From an uncultured Bacteroidales bacterium (GTDB taxonomy: Bacteria > Bacteroidota > Bacteroidia > Bacteroidales > FEN-979), in NCBI GenBank assembly GCA_903887775.1, contig CAISRB010000010.1, forward strand, positions 30,200 through 94,199: 64,000 bases of DNA. Direction: 5' to 3'. The notes beneath the pieces are model-generated. The model saw nothing but the letters and a program-made list of their open reading frames with translations, was not told the DNA's origin and did not search any database. Shown here one piece after another: positions 16,401 through 24,706 of the stretch (the first letter of the stretch is position 1; every line of letters starts with the position of its first letter). Position numbers and translations under genes: made by a program.

Positions 16401-19400
16401 TTGAAAAAACTATTTCTTTTTGTCATCCTTTTGTTCGTCCTGGGAAAACCGCTTGCCGTAGTATCCCAGAGTTTGAAAAACGATTCAGCGAGCTATCCGT
16501 ACTGGGTTGAAATGATGCAGGACCCGAATGCAAATTTTTTCCGGACCCAGAGGGCCTTTAATCTTTACTGGAAAGACAGAAAAATAACAAAAGGATGCGG
16601 ATGGAAAGTTTTCAAACGCTGGGAATATATGATGCAGAGCCGTATCAATCCCGACGGTTCAATTCCAGCGCCTGATGCCACATTTAACGCTTATAAGGCT
16701 TTTTCATCCACGAAGCGGTCCCTGACCGGCAATTGGATTTCACTTGGCCCATCCGCGATCCCTTCTCCCGGACCGGCCGGGTACGAAGGCCTTGGCCGCT
16801 TAAATACCATTGCTTTCCATCCTTCAGATCCAAATACATTTTATGTTGGCGCCCCTTCAGGAGGTTTTTGGTATACTAATGATGGCGGGCAAACCTGGTT
16901 AACATCGACCGATAACCTGCCAACACTTGGTGTTTCGGCAATTATTGTTGACTATTCAAATCCTAATACTATTTTGATTGGCACAGGTGACAGGGATGCA
17001 GGTGATGCTCCCGGAATGGGCGTATTCAGGAGTATTGACGGAGGCCTTACCTGGGCTTCTTCAAAAGCCGGGATGAGCAATGTAACCGTCGGCCATATGT
17101 TACAGCATCCCGCACATCCCCTTATCATGCTGGCAGCAACCAGCGGAGGTATCTACCGGTCTGTTGACGGAGGTGAGAACTGGACAAAATCGAAAAGCGG
17201 GAATTTCAAGGATATTCAATTCAATCCCAATAATCCTGATATTGTTTATGCAGCTTCAGGCCCGGATTTTTATCGCTCTGCTGATAATGGTATGACCTTT
17301 ATAAAAATCACATCCGGCCTGTCAGGCGGGCAGCGAGGCGTGATCGGTGTATCTGCTGCCAGTCCCGCTTACGTCTATTTCCTCGTATCGAACGGGGCAA
17401 GCGGGTATCAGGGCTTGTACCGTTCGACCGATGCAGGCCTTACGTTTACCACACGTTCAACTTCTCCCAATATCCTCGATGGGTCATGTGACGGTTCCAA
17501 CACAGGCGGACAGGGCTGGTATGACCTTGCACTGGCAGTAAATCCTTTAGATGCCGAAATGATATATGTAGGTGGTGTGGATGTATGGAAATCATCGAAC
17601 GGAGGAACAACATGGTCGATTAATTCTCACTGGTACGGCGGATGCAGTGTTCCTTCGGTTCACGCCGACTGCCATTTCCTGACCTACTCCCCGGTCAATG
17701 GAACCCTGTATGCCTGTAATGACGGAGGCCTTTGGGGTACGGAAAACAGTGGAATTTCGTGGATTTATTACACCGAAACAATGACCATCGGCCAGATATA
17801 TAAGCTCGGTGTAGCCCAGACAGTAAAGAACAAGGTTATCAATGGCTTTCAGGATAACGGCACCTATACCTATACTGCAAATGGCTGGCTTGCAACCGGC
17901 GGAGGCGATGGCATGGAATGTGCGGTTGATTATACAAATGCGGCCTATACCTATTATACAATTTACTGGGGAGATATTTTCCGTAAATATAATAACAACG
18001 GTGAGGTTCATATTGCCGGTAACGGCGTGAGCGGGATTACCGAAAGCGGAAATTGGGTCACACCTTTCATCCTGAGCAAGTCAAATCACCGCAGAATGTT
18101 TGCAGGGTACATCAATGTATGGAGAGCCGGCAACGTACTCCCGGGAGGCAGTATTCATTTCGAACAGATCTCCAATATCCTTAGAAGCAGCGACAACACC
18201 TACATGGCAGTTATTGAGCAATCAGCCGCCGACAGTAATGTCCTTTATGCGGCACGTTCCGACAATAAACTGTTCAGATCGGATAACTGCCTGAGCACAA
18301 ACCCGACCTGGACCAACCTTACAGGTTTTTTACCCGCAGTCTCTACGGCAACATCCCTGGCCGCTCATCCGACAGAACCTAATACTATTTACATGACTGA
18401 AGGAACCAAAGTATTCAAATCAACAACGAAAGGAACATCATGGACAGATATTACAGGTAACCTTCCGGGAGTTCATATCAGTTCAATAGTATATTACAGG
18501 AATGCGAACGAGGGTCTGTATGTTGGTACGGATGCCGGTGTTTATTACAAGGATGCTTTCACGAACGGATGGATATCTTTCAGTGAAGGCCTTCCTGCCA
18601 ACGGAAGGATCACAGAACTTGAAATCTATTACGACAAGGATTCCGTCTCACAGGACGCAATCAGGGCCTGTTCATACGGGAGAGGCTTATGGGGCTCCGA
18701 TTTATACCATGCACCCGTTACAGCCGATTTCTCGGCAAACCACACAACAATTCCCACAGGCTGCTCAATAAATTTCACAGATCTCTCTGCCGGCGTGCCC
18801 ACCAATTGGAGCTGGTCTTTTCAGGGCGCTACACCTGACGTATCAACAGTGAAAAATCCTCAGGGAATCACTTATAACACACCTGGCACTTATTCGGTTG
18901 AACTTCAATGCTGGAACGGACTTTCCCAGGACATTATCACTAAAACAGCTTATATCACGGTAAGTGGAACCATTCTGCCTGCTGTTGACTTTACTTCCAA
19001 TAAACAGGCCCTCTGCCTTGGGGATACAGTAAAGTTCACCGATCTTACACAATATTGCCCGAATGCCTGGGCCTGGCAATTCACTCCGGATGCCATCAGC
19101 TATGTGAATGGCAGTAGCAGAAACAGTCAAAACCCCGAAGTTGTTTTCAATACAATCGGACCTTATGATGTCAAACTCTCTGCTGCCAATGATGTCGGTC
19201 AAAGCTTCCTGAAAAAAACATCCTATATTTTCAACGGGGGCTATAATGTCCCTTTTATTGAAAATTTCAACGGGGGATTCAGTCCTCATAACTGGACTGT
19301 TGTAAATCCCGACTTTGATATGACCTGGGATACGATTACGGTAGCGGGAGTATCATCCGGTGGTAAAGCGGCATGGATGAATTTCTTCAATTATAATTCC

Positions 19401-20090
19401 CCGAATAAACGCGATCAGATGATCAGCCCGCCTCTTTTGATGCCCTCCTCTCCTCCGGTTGTTCTGACTTTCAGGCATGCCTACGCACAGAGGTATTCAC
19501 TCAAAGATTCACTGATCATTAAGATCTCGGAGGACTGCGGACTAACATGGACCCGGCTCTGGGCCATGGGACCCGATGGCACACCGTTGACTTTCGTGAC
19601 ATCTGCTCCTGCAATTGATTCTTTCGTCCCTCAGAGTTCCGACGAATGGTGCGGAGGATCATACGGGGTTAACTGTTATGAGATCGATCTTCAGAACTAT
19701 CTGGGAAAGCCGGATGTCATGCTGATGCTTGAATCATTTACCGGGAACGGGAATAATCTTTATGTTACCGATATTGGCGTGCAGGGTGAAGTTGGCATTG
19801 TCAAACATTTACCGGAACAAGATGGTATAGGTATATATCCCAATCCTTCAAACGGCATTTTTACAGTTGAATGCAAACAATGCAGGGAAGTTCAGCATAT
19901 AAGCGTGATTTCAGAAGTTGGCCTCGAAGTATTTGCAAAAAATATTCCTGAAAACAAACAGCCATTGAAAGAGACAATCGACCTGAGCGGCCTTGCAAAA
20001 GGAATTTATTTTATACGCCTGACCGGAAATAATGACATAAAGGTCGGGAAACTTCTTATAATCGAGGGAAATTCCGGCGTTCAGAATTAA
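16401..20090 (+). CDS. Type IX-secreted protein with sortilin/BNR-type propeller, two PKD domains and a C-terminal sorting domain
   Basis: Translation from TTG 16401 gives 1229 residues opening with MKKLFLFVILLF and a signal peptide ending VVSQ (about residue 23). Residues about 85-750 are a large propeller with many 'STDGGxTW', 'IYRSVDGGENWTKS' and 'YRSTDAGLTF' Asp-box-like repeats, as in sortilin/VPS10 and BNR proteins. Two PKD-like domains follow, near 770-850 (TADFSANHT...INFTDLS) and 855-940. A jelly-roll-like region lies near 950-1120 (FIENFNGGFSPHNWTV). The type A sorting domain begins GIYPNPSNGIFTVE near 1143 and ends GIYFIRL...KLLI. It is expected on the cell surface or outside. Substrate unknown. 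rsmE starts 20 bases later. Confidence 0.9.
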   Translation: MKKLFLFVILLFVLGKPLAVVSQSLKNDSASYPYWVEMMQDPNANFFRTQRAFNLYWKDRKITKGCGWKVFKRWEYMMQSRINPDGSIPAPDATFNAYKAFSSTKRSLTGNWISLGPSAIPSPGPAGYEGLGRLNTIAFHPSDPNTFYVGAPSGGFWYTNDGGQTWLTSTDNLPTLGVSAIIVDYSNPNTILIGTGDRDAGDAPGMGVFRSIDGGLTWASSKAGMSNVTVGHMLQHPAHPLIMLAATSGGIYRSVDGGENWTKSKSGNFKDIQFNPNNPDIVYAASGPDFYRSADNGMTFIKITSGLSGGQRGVIGVSAASPAYVYFLVSNGASGYQGLYRSTDAGLTFTTRSTSPNILDGSCDGSNTGGQGWYDLALAVNPLDAEMIYVGGVDVWKSSNGGTTWSINSHWYGGCSVPSVHADCHFLTYSPVNGTLYACNDGGLWGTENSGISWIYYTETMTIGQIYKLGVAQTVKNKVINGFQDNGTYTYTANGWLATGGGDGMECAVDYTNAAYTYYTIYWGDIFRKYNNNGEVHIAGNGVSGITESGNWVTPFILSKSNHRRMFAGYINVWRAGNVLPGGSIHFEQISNILRSSDNTYMAVIEQSAADSNVLYAARSDNKLFRSDNCLSTNPTWTNLTGFLPAVSTATSLAAHPTEPNTIYMTEGTKVFKSTTKGTSWTDITGNLPGVHISSIVYYRNANEGLYVGTDAGVYYKDAFTNGWISFSEGLPANGRITELEIYYDKDSVSQDAIRACSYGRGLWGSDLYHAPVTADFSANHTTIPTGCSINFTDLSAGVPTNWSWSFQGATPDVSTVKNPQGITYNTPGTYSVELQCWNGLSQDIITKTAYITVSGTILPAVDFTSNKQALCLGDTVKFTDLTQYCPNAWAWQFTPDAISYVNGSSRNSQNPEVVFNTIGPYDVKLSAANDVGQSFLKKTSYIFNGGYNVPFIENFNGGFSPHNWTVVNPDFDMTWDTITVAGVSSGGKAAWMNFFNYNSPNKRDQMISPPLLMPSSPPVVLTFRHAYAQRYSLKDSLIIKISEDCGLTWTRLWAMGPDGTPLTFVTSAPAIDSFVPQSSDEWCGGSYGVNCYEIDLQNYLGKPDVMLMLESFTGNGNNLYVTDIGVQGEVGIVKHLPEQDGIGIYPNPSNGIFTVECKQCREVQHISVISEVGLEVFAKNIPENKQPLKETIDLSGLAKGIYFIRLTGNNDIKVGKLLIIEGNSGVQN

Positions 20091-20110
20091 ATATTCCTGC
20101 AACCCTGACA

Positions 20111-20818
20111 ATGAACCTGTTTTTCAGCAATATTATTGAAGGCCAACTTATCAGGCTCGATGAGGTCGAATCAAAGCATTGCCTCAAAGTACTGAGGCTT
20201 CAAAAACACGACGCCATTCATATAACCGACGGGAAGGGAAATCTTTACGAAGCAGAAATCTCAGATACAGGATCACAGATGGTCGAAGCAACAATCATAA
20301 AAACCACTGTAATCCCTGCCAAACGTAATTTCAGGCTTCATATAGCTATGGCCCCAACTAAAAATTCAGACCGTTTTGAGTGGTTTGTTGAAAAAGCCAC
20401 AGAAATTGGAATAGATGAGATCAGCCCGGTTTTCTGCGATCATTCGGAAAGAAACAAAGTCAACAATGAAAGGCTGCAAAAAATTCTGATTTCGGCGATG
20501 AAACAATCACTCAAAACGCAATTGCCCTGTCTGAATGAAGCAATCTTATTTAAAAACTTCATTGCCATGCCCCATACGGGCATCAAGCTCATTGCAAGCT
20601 GCCTCAACGGCAAGGAACAGGAAATACAGCATGCCTGCACCAGGGGGAATGAAGCAACAGTTCTGATCGGGCCTGAAGGCGATTTTTCGGAACAGGAAAT
20701 CGAAGCTGCAGTTAAAGCAGGTTTTATACCGGTAAGCCTTGGCGAAAGCAGGCTGAGGACTGAAACAGCAGGGATATACGTAACAGCAGTTATAAACCTG
20801 ATTAACAGAAGTTTATAG
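20111..20818 (+). CDS. rsmE: 16S rRNA (uracil-1498-N3)-methyltransferase
   Basis: RsmE methylates U1498 of 16S rRNA using SAM. The 235-residue protein has the N-terminal PUA-like part (ESKHCLKVLRL) and the SPOUT methyltransferase part with KNSDRFEWFVEKATEIG near 76-92. The C-terminal knot motif is IGPEGDFSEQEI near 183-194, then LGESRLRTETAGI. All are standard. It is followed after 10 bases by a DUF4159 gene, a pairing seen in other Bacteroidota as far as I recall. Confidence 0.95.
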   Translation: MNLFFSNIIEGQLIRLDEVESKHCLKVLRLQKHDAIHITDGKGNLYEAEISDTGSQMVEATIIKTTVIPAKRNFRLHIAMAPTKNSDRFEWFVEKATEIGIDEISPVFCDHSERNKVNNERLQKILISAMKQSLKTQLPCLNEAILFKNFIAMPHTGIKLIASCLNGKEQEIQHACTRGNEATVLIGPEGDFSEQEIEAAVKAGFIPVSLGESRLRTETAGIYVTAVINLINRSL

Positions 20819-20828
20819 GGCGATCGTG

Positions 20829-21506
20829 ATGACACAACCCATGATGAAAAACCGGAGTAAAATTTTATTGTTATGCATCCTGGCTTTCCCCTTCACATCA
20901 TTTTCGCAGGCTTCATACCAGATAGCTCTCCTGAAATACAATGGAGGGGGTGATTGGTACGCCAATCCAACCTCCCTTCCAAACCTTGTCAAATTTGCGA
21001 ATAAAAATCTTCAAACCAACATCAGCGAGGAGATTGCGACTATTGAAGCCGGGAATCCGGAGATCATGAATTATCCGTTTATTCATATGACAGGACATGG
21101 TAACGTGGTTTTCTCTGAGCAGGAAGCCCGGAACCTGAGAAAATACTTATTGGCAGGCGGTTTTCTGCATATCGACGACAATTACGGAATAGATAAGTTC
21201 ATCAGGCCGCAGTTAAAAAAAATATTCCCTGAGCTTGATCTCATTGAGTTACCTTTTTCTTACCCCATCTATCATCAGAAGTATGAGTTCCCGTCAGGAT
21301 TACCCAAAATACACGAGCACGACGGAAAACCCCCTCAGGGTTTCGGTTTGATCTGGGAAGGCCGGTTAATGGTGTTTTATTCCTATGAATGCGACCTGGG
21401 CGACGGATGGGAAGACCAGGAAGTGCACCACGACAGTGAACCTACGAGACTTAAAGCATTACAGATGGGGAGTAATCTTCTCAGTTACGTTTTCACTCTT
21501 AAGTAA
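20829..21506 (+). CDS. DUF4159 domain-containing exported protein
   Basis: There are in-frame ATGs at 20829, 20841 and 20844. The last would give the most typical signal peptide (MKNRSKILLLCILAFPFTSFSQ), and I report the first. About 205 mature residues match DUF4159 by eye: YNGGGDWYANPTSLPNL, PFIHMTGHGNVVFS, LLAGGFLHIDDNYG, FPELDLIELPFSYPIYH and WEGRLMVFYSYECDLGDGW. The fold resembles the GATase-like or VWA-associated glutamine-amidotransferase type, and the family has no known reaction. It probably forms an operon with rsmE. The Hdr-like operon begins 25 bases later with its own -7-like box. Confidence 0.88.
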   Translation: MTQPMMKNRSKILLLCILAFPFTSFSQASYQIALLKYNGGGDWYANPTSLPNLVKFANKNLQTNISEEIATIEAGNPEIMNYPFIHMTGHGNVVFSEQEARNLRKYLLAGGFLHIDDNYGIDKFIRPQLKKIFPELDLIELPFSYPIYHQKYEFPSGLPKIHEHDGKPPQGFGLIWEGRLMVFYSYECDLGDGWEDQEVHHDSEPTRLKALQMGSNLLSYVFTLK

Positions 21507-21516
21507 TCTTTTTTTA

Positions 21517-21524
21517 TACCTTTA
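21517..21524 (+). promoter_or_regulatory. -7-like box of the Hdr-like operon
   Basis: TACCTTTA differs from TAnnTTTG only in the last base and lies 8 bases before ATG 21532, which would give a very short leader. Confidence 0.4.
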
Positions 21525-21531
21525 CTTCCAT

Positions 21532-22245
21532 ATGGGAGCTTTATACGAAAAACTGAGGAAGGATATACGTTTTGTTGAGGGCCTTAAGGCATGTCTTAAC
21601 TGCGGAACATGCACGGCAATATGTCCGGCTGCAGAATTCTACAATTACCAGCCCCGGAAACTGGTCGACATTCTTCAGACCCGGGATGATGAAAAAATCG
21701 AGGAGCTGCTTAAAAGTGATACCATCTGGTACTGCGGCGAGTGTATGTCATGTGTTACCCGTTGTCCGAGGAATAACGCACCCGGGCTTCTGATCACTGC
21801 GTTGCGGTCATTATCCCAGGAAATGGGGTATTTTGTCGAATCCGAAAAGGGGCGTCAGCAGCTTGCCATTAAAAGAACCGTCGGCCACTGGATACTGAAA
21901 TACGGATATTGCCTGTATCCTTCCCAGATCACACCCGAAAACCATCCCGAGCAGGGACCTGTATGGGAATGGGAATTCCAGAACCTTGAAAAGGTCATGG
22001 AACGGCTTGGAGCCAACTATCAGAAGGCCGGCCCAGGCGTGCTCAGGGCTATCCCTCAGGAAGATCTTGATGAAATAAAAAAAATCTTTGATGAAACCGG
22101 AGGCACATCAAGGTTTGAAAAAATAGAATCCTTTTCAAGGCAGAAAGCTGAAGAAATGGGGATTCAGCTTGACGACAGCCTTCAGAACGACTATATCAAA
22201 CACATTTATACTGCTGTCAATAAAGACCATACTACCGAATCATGA
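21532..22245 (+). CDS. HdrC-like iron-sulfur protein
   Basis: From ATG 21532 the protein has 237 residues. It carries two [4Fe-4S] motifs of the HdrC type: C21-x2-C24-x2-C27-x3-C31 in CLNCGTCTAICP, and C68-x2-C71-x2-C74-x3-C78 in CGECMSCVTRCP. The rest is helical and charged, longer than methanogen HdrC. HdrC carries electrons between a flavoprotein (HdrA) and the catalytic HdrB. The longer frame from 21385 starts inside the DUF4159 gene and is rejected. The stop overlaps the next start (ATGA), the first of several overlaps in this operon. Confidence 0.88.
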   Translation: MGALYEKLRKDIRFVEGLKACLNCGTCTAICPAAEFYNYQPRKLVDILQTRDDEKIEELLKSDTIWYCGECMSCVTRCPRNNAPGLLITALRSLSQEMGYFVESEKGRQQLAIKRTVGHWILKYGYCLYPSQITPENHPEQGPVWEWEFQNLEKVMERLGANYQKAGPGVLRAIPQEDLDEIKKIFDETGGTSRFEKIESFSRQKAEEMGIQLDDSLQNDYIKHIYTAVNKDHTTES

Positions 22246-23309
22246 AGCTCGAAGGGAAACGTCTGATCTGGAATGAATACCAGAAAGAAATCGCTGACGA
22301 TAACTACTTTTATGTACGAAGCTGTGTAAGGCAGAATTTCTTTCCTGCGGCCGAAAAAACTTTTCTCCGCTATATGAAGGAATTCGGGAAGAATGTTTTT
22401 GAGAATCCCTCCCATACAACCTGTTCAGGAATCGGATACCATTCCGATATTGTCCCGATCGAGACCGCCATGACCATGGTAGCCAGGCAGTTTGCATTGA
22501 TGACCGAGTCTGGTTATGAGAATTTTGTCACTTCCTGCATCACGAGTTTTGGCCTTTATACTGAAATACTTGACACCTGGCATCATTTTCCTGAGATTGA
22601 AGAAAAAATCAGGGTTCACCTTAGAAATGCCACGGGCAGGGAGTTTGTCAAACCCAAAAATCTTGCCCACGCAAGTGATGTGACTTTTAAACTCAGGAAG
22701 GAAATCAGCAAAGCCGGGAAATACAGGCTTGTCAACCAGAATACGGGAGAACCCATCCGTGTGGTTGAGCACATTGGATGTCATTATTCGAGGATGTTTC
22801 CGAGCAAAGGTGTCGGTGGCGCCGAATACCCTTACGTTCTTGTGGGTATGATCGAAGAATGGGGAGGCGAAGTAATCGATTATCCGGAACGCAGGCATTG
22901 CTGCGGATTTGGGTTCAGGCAGTATCTGATCAAAGCAAACAGGGGGTATTCGATTTCTGCCTCAAAGAAAAAATTTGAGTCGATGAAGCCCTATAAACCA
23001 GAGCTGATTCTCACGAACTGTCCCGGCTGCCCCATGTTTCTTGACCGCTGGCAGTATACCATATCGGAAATGGAAGGTATCACCTATGGGGAAAAAGGTC
23101 AGGGCATCCCGGTCCTGACTTACGAGGAACTGGCAGGCCTTATCCTTGGCTATGATCCATGGGATCTTGGTTTACAGGTTCACCAGGTGCCTGTTGAACC
23201 ACTTTTGGATAAAATCGGGATACCCTATGATCCGGAACGTAAATTCCTCGATAAAGACGAAAATTCAATCGGGAAACCAAAATCTCCTTCATTTCTGAAA
23301 TTTTACTGA
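22242..23309 (+). CDS. HdrB-like protein with cysteine-rich CCG domain
   Basis: At 355 residues it resembles HdrB, the subunit with non-cubane iron-sulfur clusters that reduces a disulfide in methanogens. The C-terminal cysteine set is complete: HIGCHYSR, then RHCCGFG, then TNCPGCPMF. The N-terminal half has single cysteines (C28, C61 in TTCSGIGYH, and TSCITSFG) rather than a clear full CCG set. The final ~60 residues are an extension of unknown role. It overlaps the HdrC-like gene by four bases and precedes the HdrA-like gene by one base. The substrate is unknown: coenzyme M and B are not expected in this phylum. Confidence 0.85.
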   Translation: MKLEGKRLIWNEYQKEIADDNYFYVRSCVRQNFFPAAEKTFLRYMKEFGKNVFENPSHTTCSGIGYHSDIVPIETAMTMVARQFALMTESGYENFVTSCITSFGLYTEILDTWHHFPEIEEKIRVHLRNATGREFVKPKNLAHASDVTFKLRKEISKAGKYRLVNQNTGEPIRVVEHIGCHYSRMFPSKGVGGAEYPYVLVGMIEEWGGEVIDYPERRHCCGFGFRQYLIKANRGYSISASKKKFESMKPYKPELILTNCPGCPMFLDRWQYTISEMEGITYGEKGQGIPVLTYEELAGLILGYDPWDLGLQVHQVPVEPLLDKIGIPYDPERKFLDKDENSIGKPKSPSFLKFY

Positions 23310-23310
23310 A

Positions 23311-24381
23311 ATGGAAAACTCAGTGATTGTCATAGGCGGCGGAATTTCAGGAATGACAGCTGCCGGTATGCTTGCCCTGCAAGGCCTCAGTGTGACCCTT
23401 CTCGAGAAAGAAAAAGAGACAGGGGGACATCTGGCCCGATGGGACCGCTTGTTCCCCGACCGCAGGAAAGCTTCCGAGGTACTTGACTTTGCGAGGGAAG
23501 GCATGAAACGGGTTAACCTCGTCACCGGTGTTACTGTTACAGACATCAGCAGGCAGGGCCGGGAATTTACAGTGGTCATAAATTCCCCAATCCCTAACCC
23601 CCAATCCCCAACTCCCGATCACGAAACCGTTCTTAAAGCCAGGGCCCTGCTCCTGGCTACCGGGTTTGACCTCTTCGAAGCCAGAAAGAAAGAGGAGTAC
23701 GGGTATGGTATTTATAACAACGTGATCACATCCGCAGACCTTGAAGACAGATTTAAACTGAAAAAAGGGATCCTCACATCTGAAGGGAAGATCCCTGCCC
23801 GTATCGGGATTGTTCACTGTGTGGGCTCAAGGGATGAGAAAGTCGGGAACCTTTATTGTTCAAAAGTTTGCTGTGTTACAGGCGTGAAGCAGGCTATTGA
23901 ACTGAAGGAAATGCTTCCTGCTGCGGAGGTTTTTAATTTTTACATGGACCTGCGGATGTTCGATCGCCACTTTGAAGAGCTTTATTATGAGGCCCAGCAA
24001 AAATGGAATGTCAATTTTATCAGGGGACGTCTTTCGGAATGTGCAGAAAACCCGGATGGCTCGATCATTGTCAAAACCGAAGACACCCTTACAGGGAAAC
24101 CGTTCAAAATTACTGTTGACCTTCTTGTACTGCTCACCGGCTTTGTACCCGCCGGGAGTACAGGTGACATTGCCGGCATGCTGGGCCTGGTAACCGGGAC
24201 CGACGGTTTTATCAATTCTGCCGACAGCCATATCATGAACAATTCGACCGATATACCCGGAGTTTTTGTTGCCGGTGCTGTTAAAGGGCCGATATCAATC
24301 GGTGAAGCCATCGCTGATGCCCGGGCTGCTGCCATCCAGCTCGCAATTTATCTAAACTCACCCACACCTGCTGATGATTGA
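23311..24381 (+). CDS. HdrA-like FAD-dependent oxidoreductase (short form)
   Basis: This 356-residue flavoprotein starts with the FAD dinucleotide fold SVIVIGGGISGMTAAGMLA (GGGISG at 9-14) and LLEKEKETGGHL. The HdrA hallmark HCVGSRD (C170) followed by YCSKVCC near 182-188 is present and probably binds a [4Fe-4S] cluster. DIPGVFVAGAVKGP near the C-terminus is the second FAD site. It lacks the N-terminal and C-terminal ferredoxin domains of full-length HdrA. A proline-rich loop (about residues 92-103) is encoded by five 7-bp repeats. It overlaps the next gene by 8 bases. QmoA-like proteins are the closest alternative reading. Confidence 0.87.
   Translation: MENSVIVIGGGISGMTAAGMLALQGLSVTLLEKEKETGGHLARWDRLFPDRRKASEVLDFAREGMKRVNLVTGVTVTDISRQGREFTVVINSPIPNPQSPTPDHETVLKARALLLATGFDLFEARKKEEYGYGIYNNVITSADLEDRFKLKKGILTSEGKIPARIGIVHCVGSRDEKVGNLYCSKVCCVTGVKQAIELKEMLPAAEVFNFYMDLRMFDRHFEELYYEAQQKWNVNFIRGRLSECAENPDGSIIVKTEDTLTGKPFKITVDLLVLLTGFVPAGSTGDIAGMLGLVTGTDGFINSADSHIMNNSTDIPGVFVAGAVKGPISIGEAIADARAAAIQLAIYLNSPTPADD
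23585..23619. repeat. Five tandem heptamers inside the HdrA-like coding region
   Basis: CCCCAAT, CCCTAAC, CCCCAAT, CCCCAAC and TCCCGAT are head to tail. They encode the loop SPIPNPQSPTPD between two beta strands, while keeping the frame open. Confidence 0.85.
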
Positions 24382-24706
24382 TTTCGGATATACAATAACA
24401 AAAGACAGGCAGCTCGATTATGACCGGGGCGATATGCGCTATTACAGGCTGGTGCAGTCCCTCGAACCTTCAGTGGATGTTTGCATGGAATGCGGAAGCT
24501 GCACCGCCACCTGCTCAGCCGGACAGTTTACTGAATTTAACATACGAAAAGCACATACCCTTATTCGCAGGGGGAATACAGAATCGATCAAAGCTGAACT
24601 TAGAAAATGTATGTTTTGCGGGAAATGCCAGCTGGTTTGCCCGAGGGGAGTGAACCTGAGAAACCTGATCCTGGCAATGAACAGGGCTATTGAATTACTT
24701 GGATGA
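24374..24706 (+). CDS. Second, small HdrC-like ferredoxin subunit
   Basis: The 110-residue protein holds two [4Fe-4S] motifs: C37-x2-C40-x2-C43-x3-C47 (CMECGSCTATCS, with Ser in place of the usual Pro after the last Cys) and CMFCGKCQLVCPRG near 79-92. It is shorter than the first HdrC-like protein and has the plain HdrC length. It starts inside the end of the HdrA-like gene and overlaps the following membrane-subunit gene by four bases, so the three are probably translated together. It most likely passes electrons between the flavoprotein and the membrane subunit. Confidence 0.87.
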   Translation: MIDFGYTITKDRQLDYDRGDMRYYRLVQSLEPSVDVCMECGSCTATCSAGQFTEFNIRKAHTLIRRGNTESIKAELRKCMFCGKCQLVCPRGVNLRNLILAMNRAIELLG

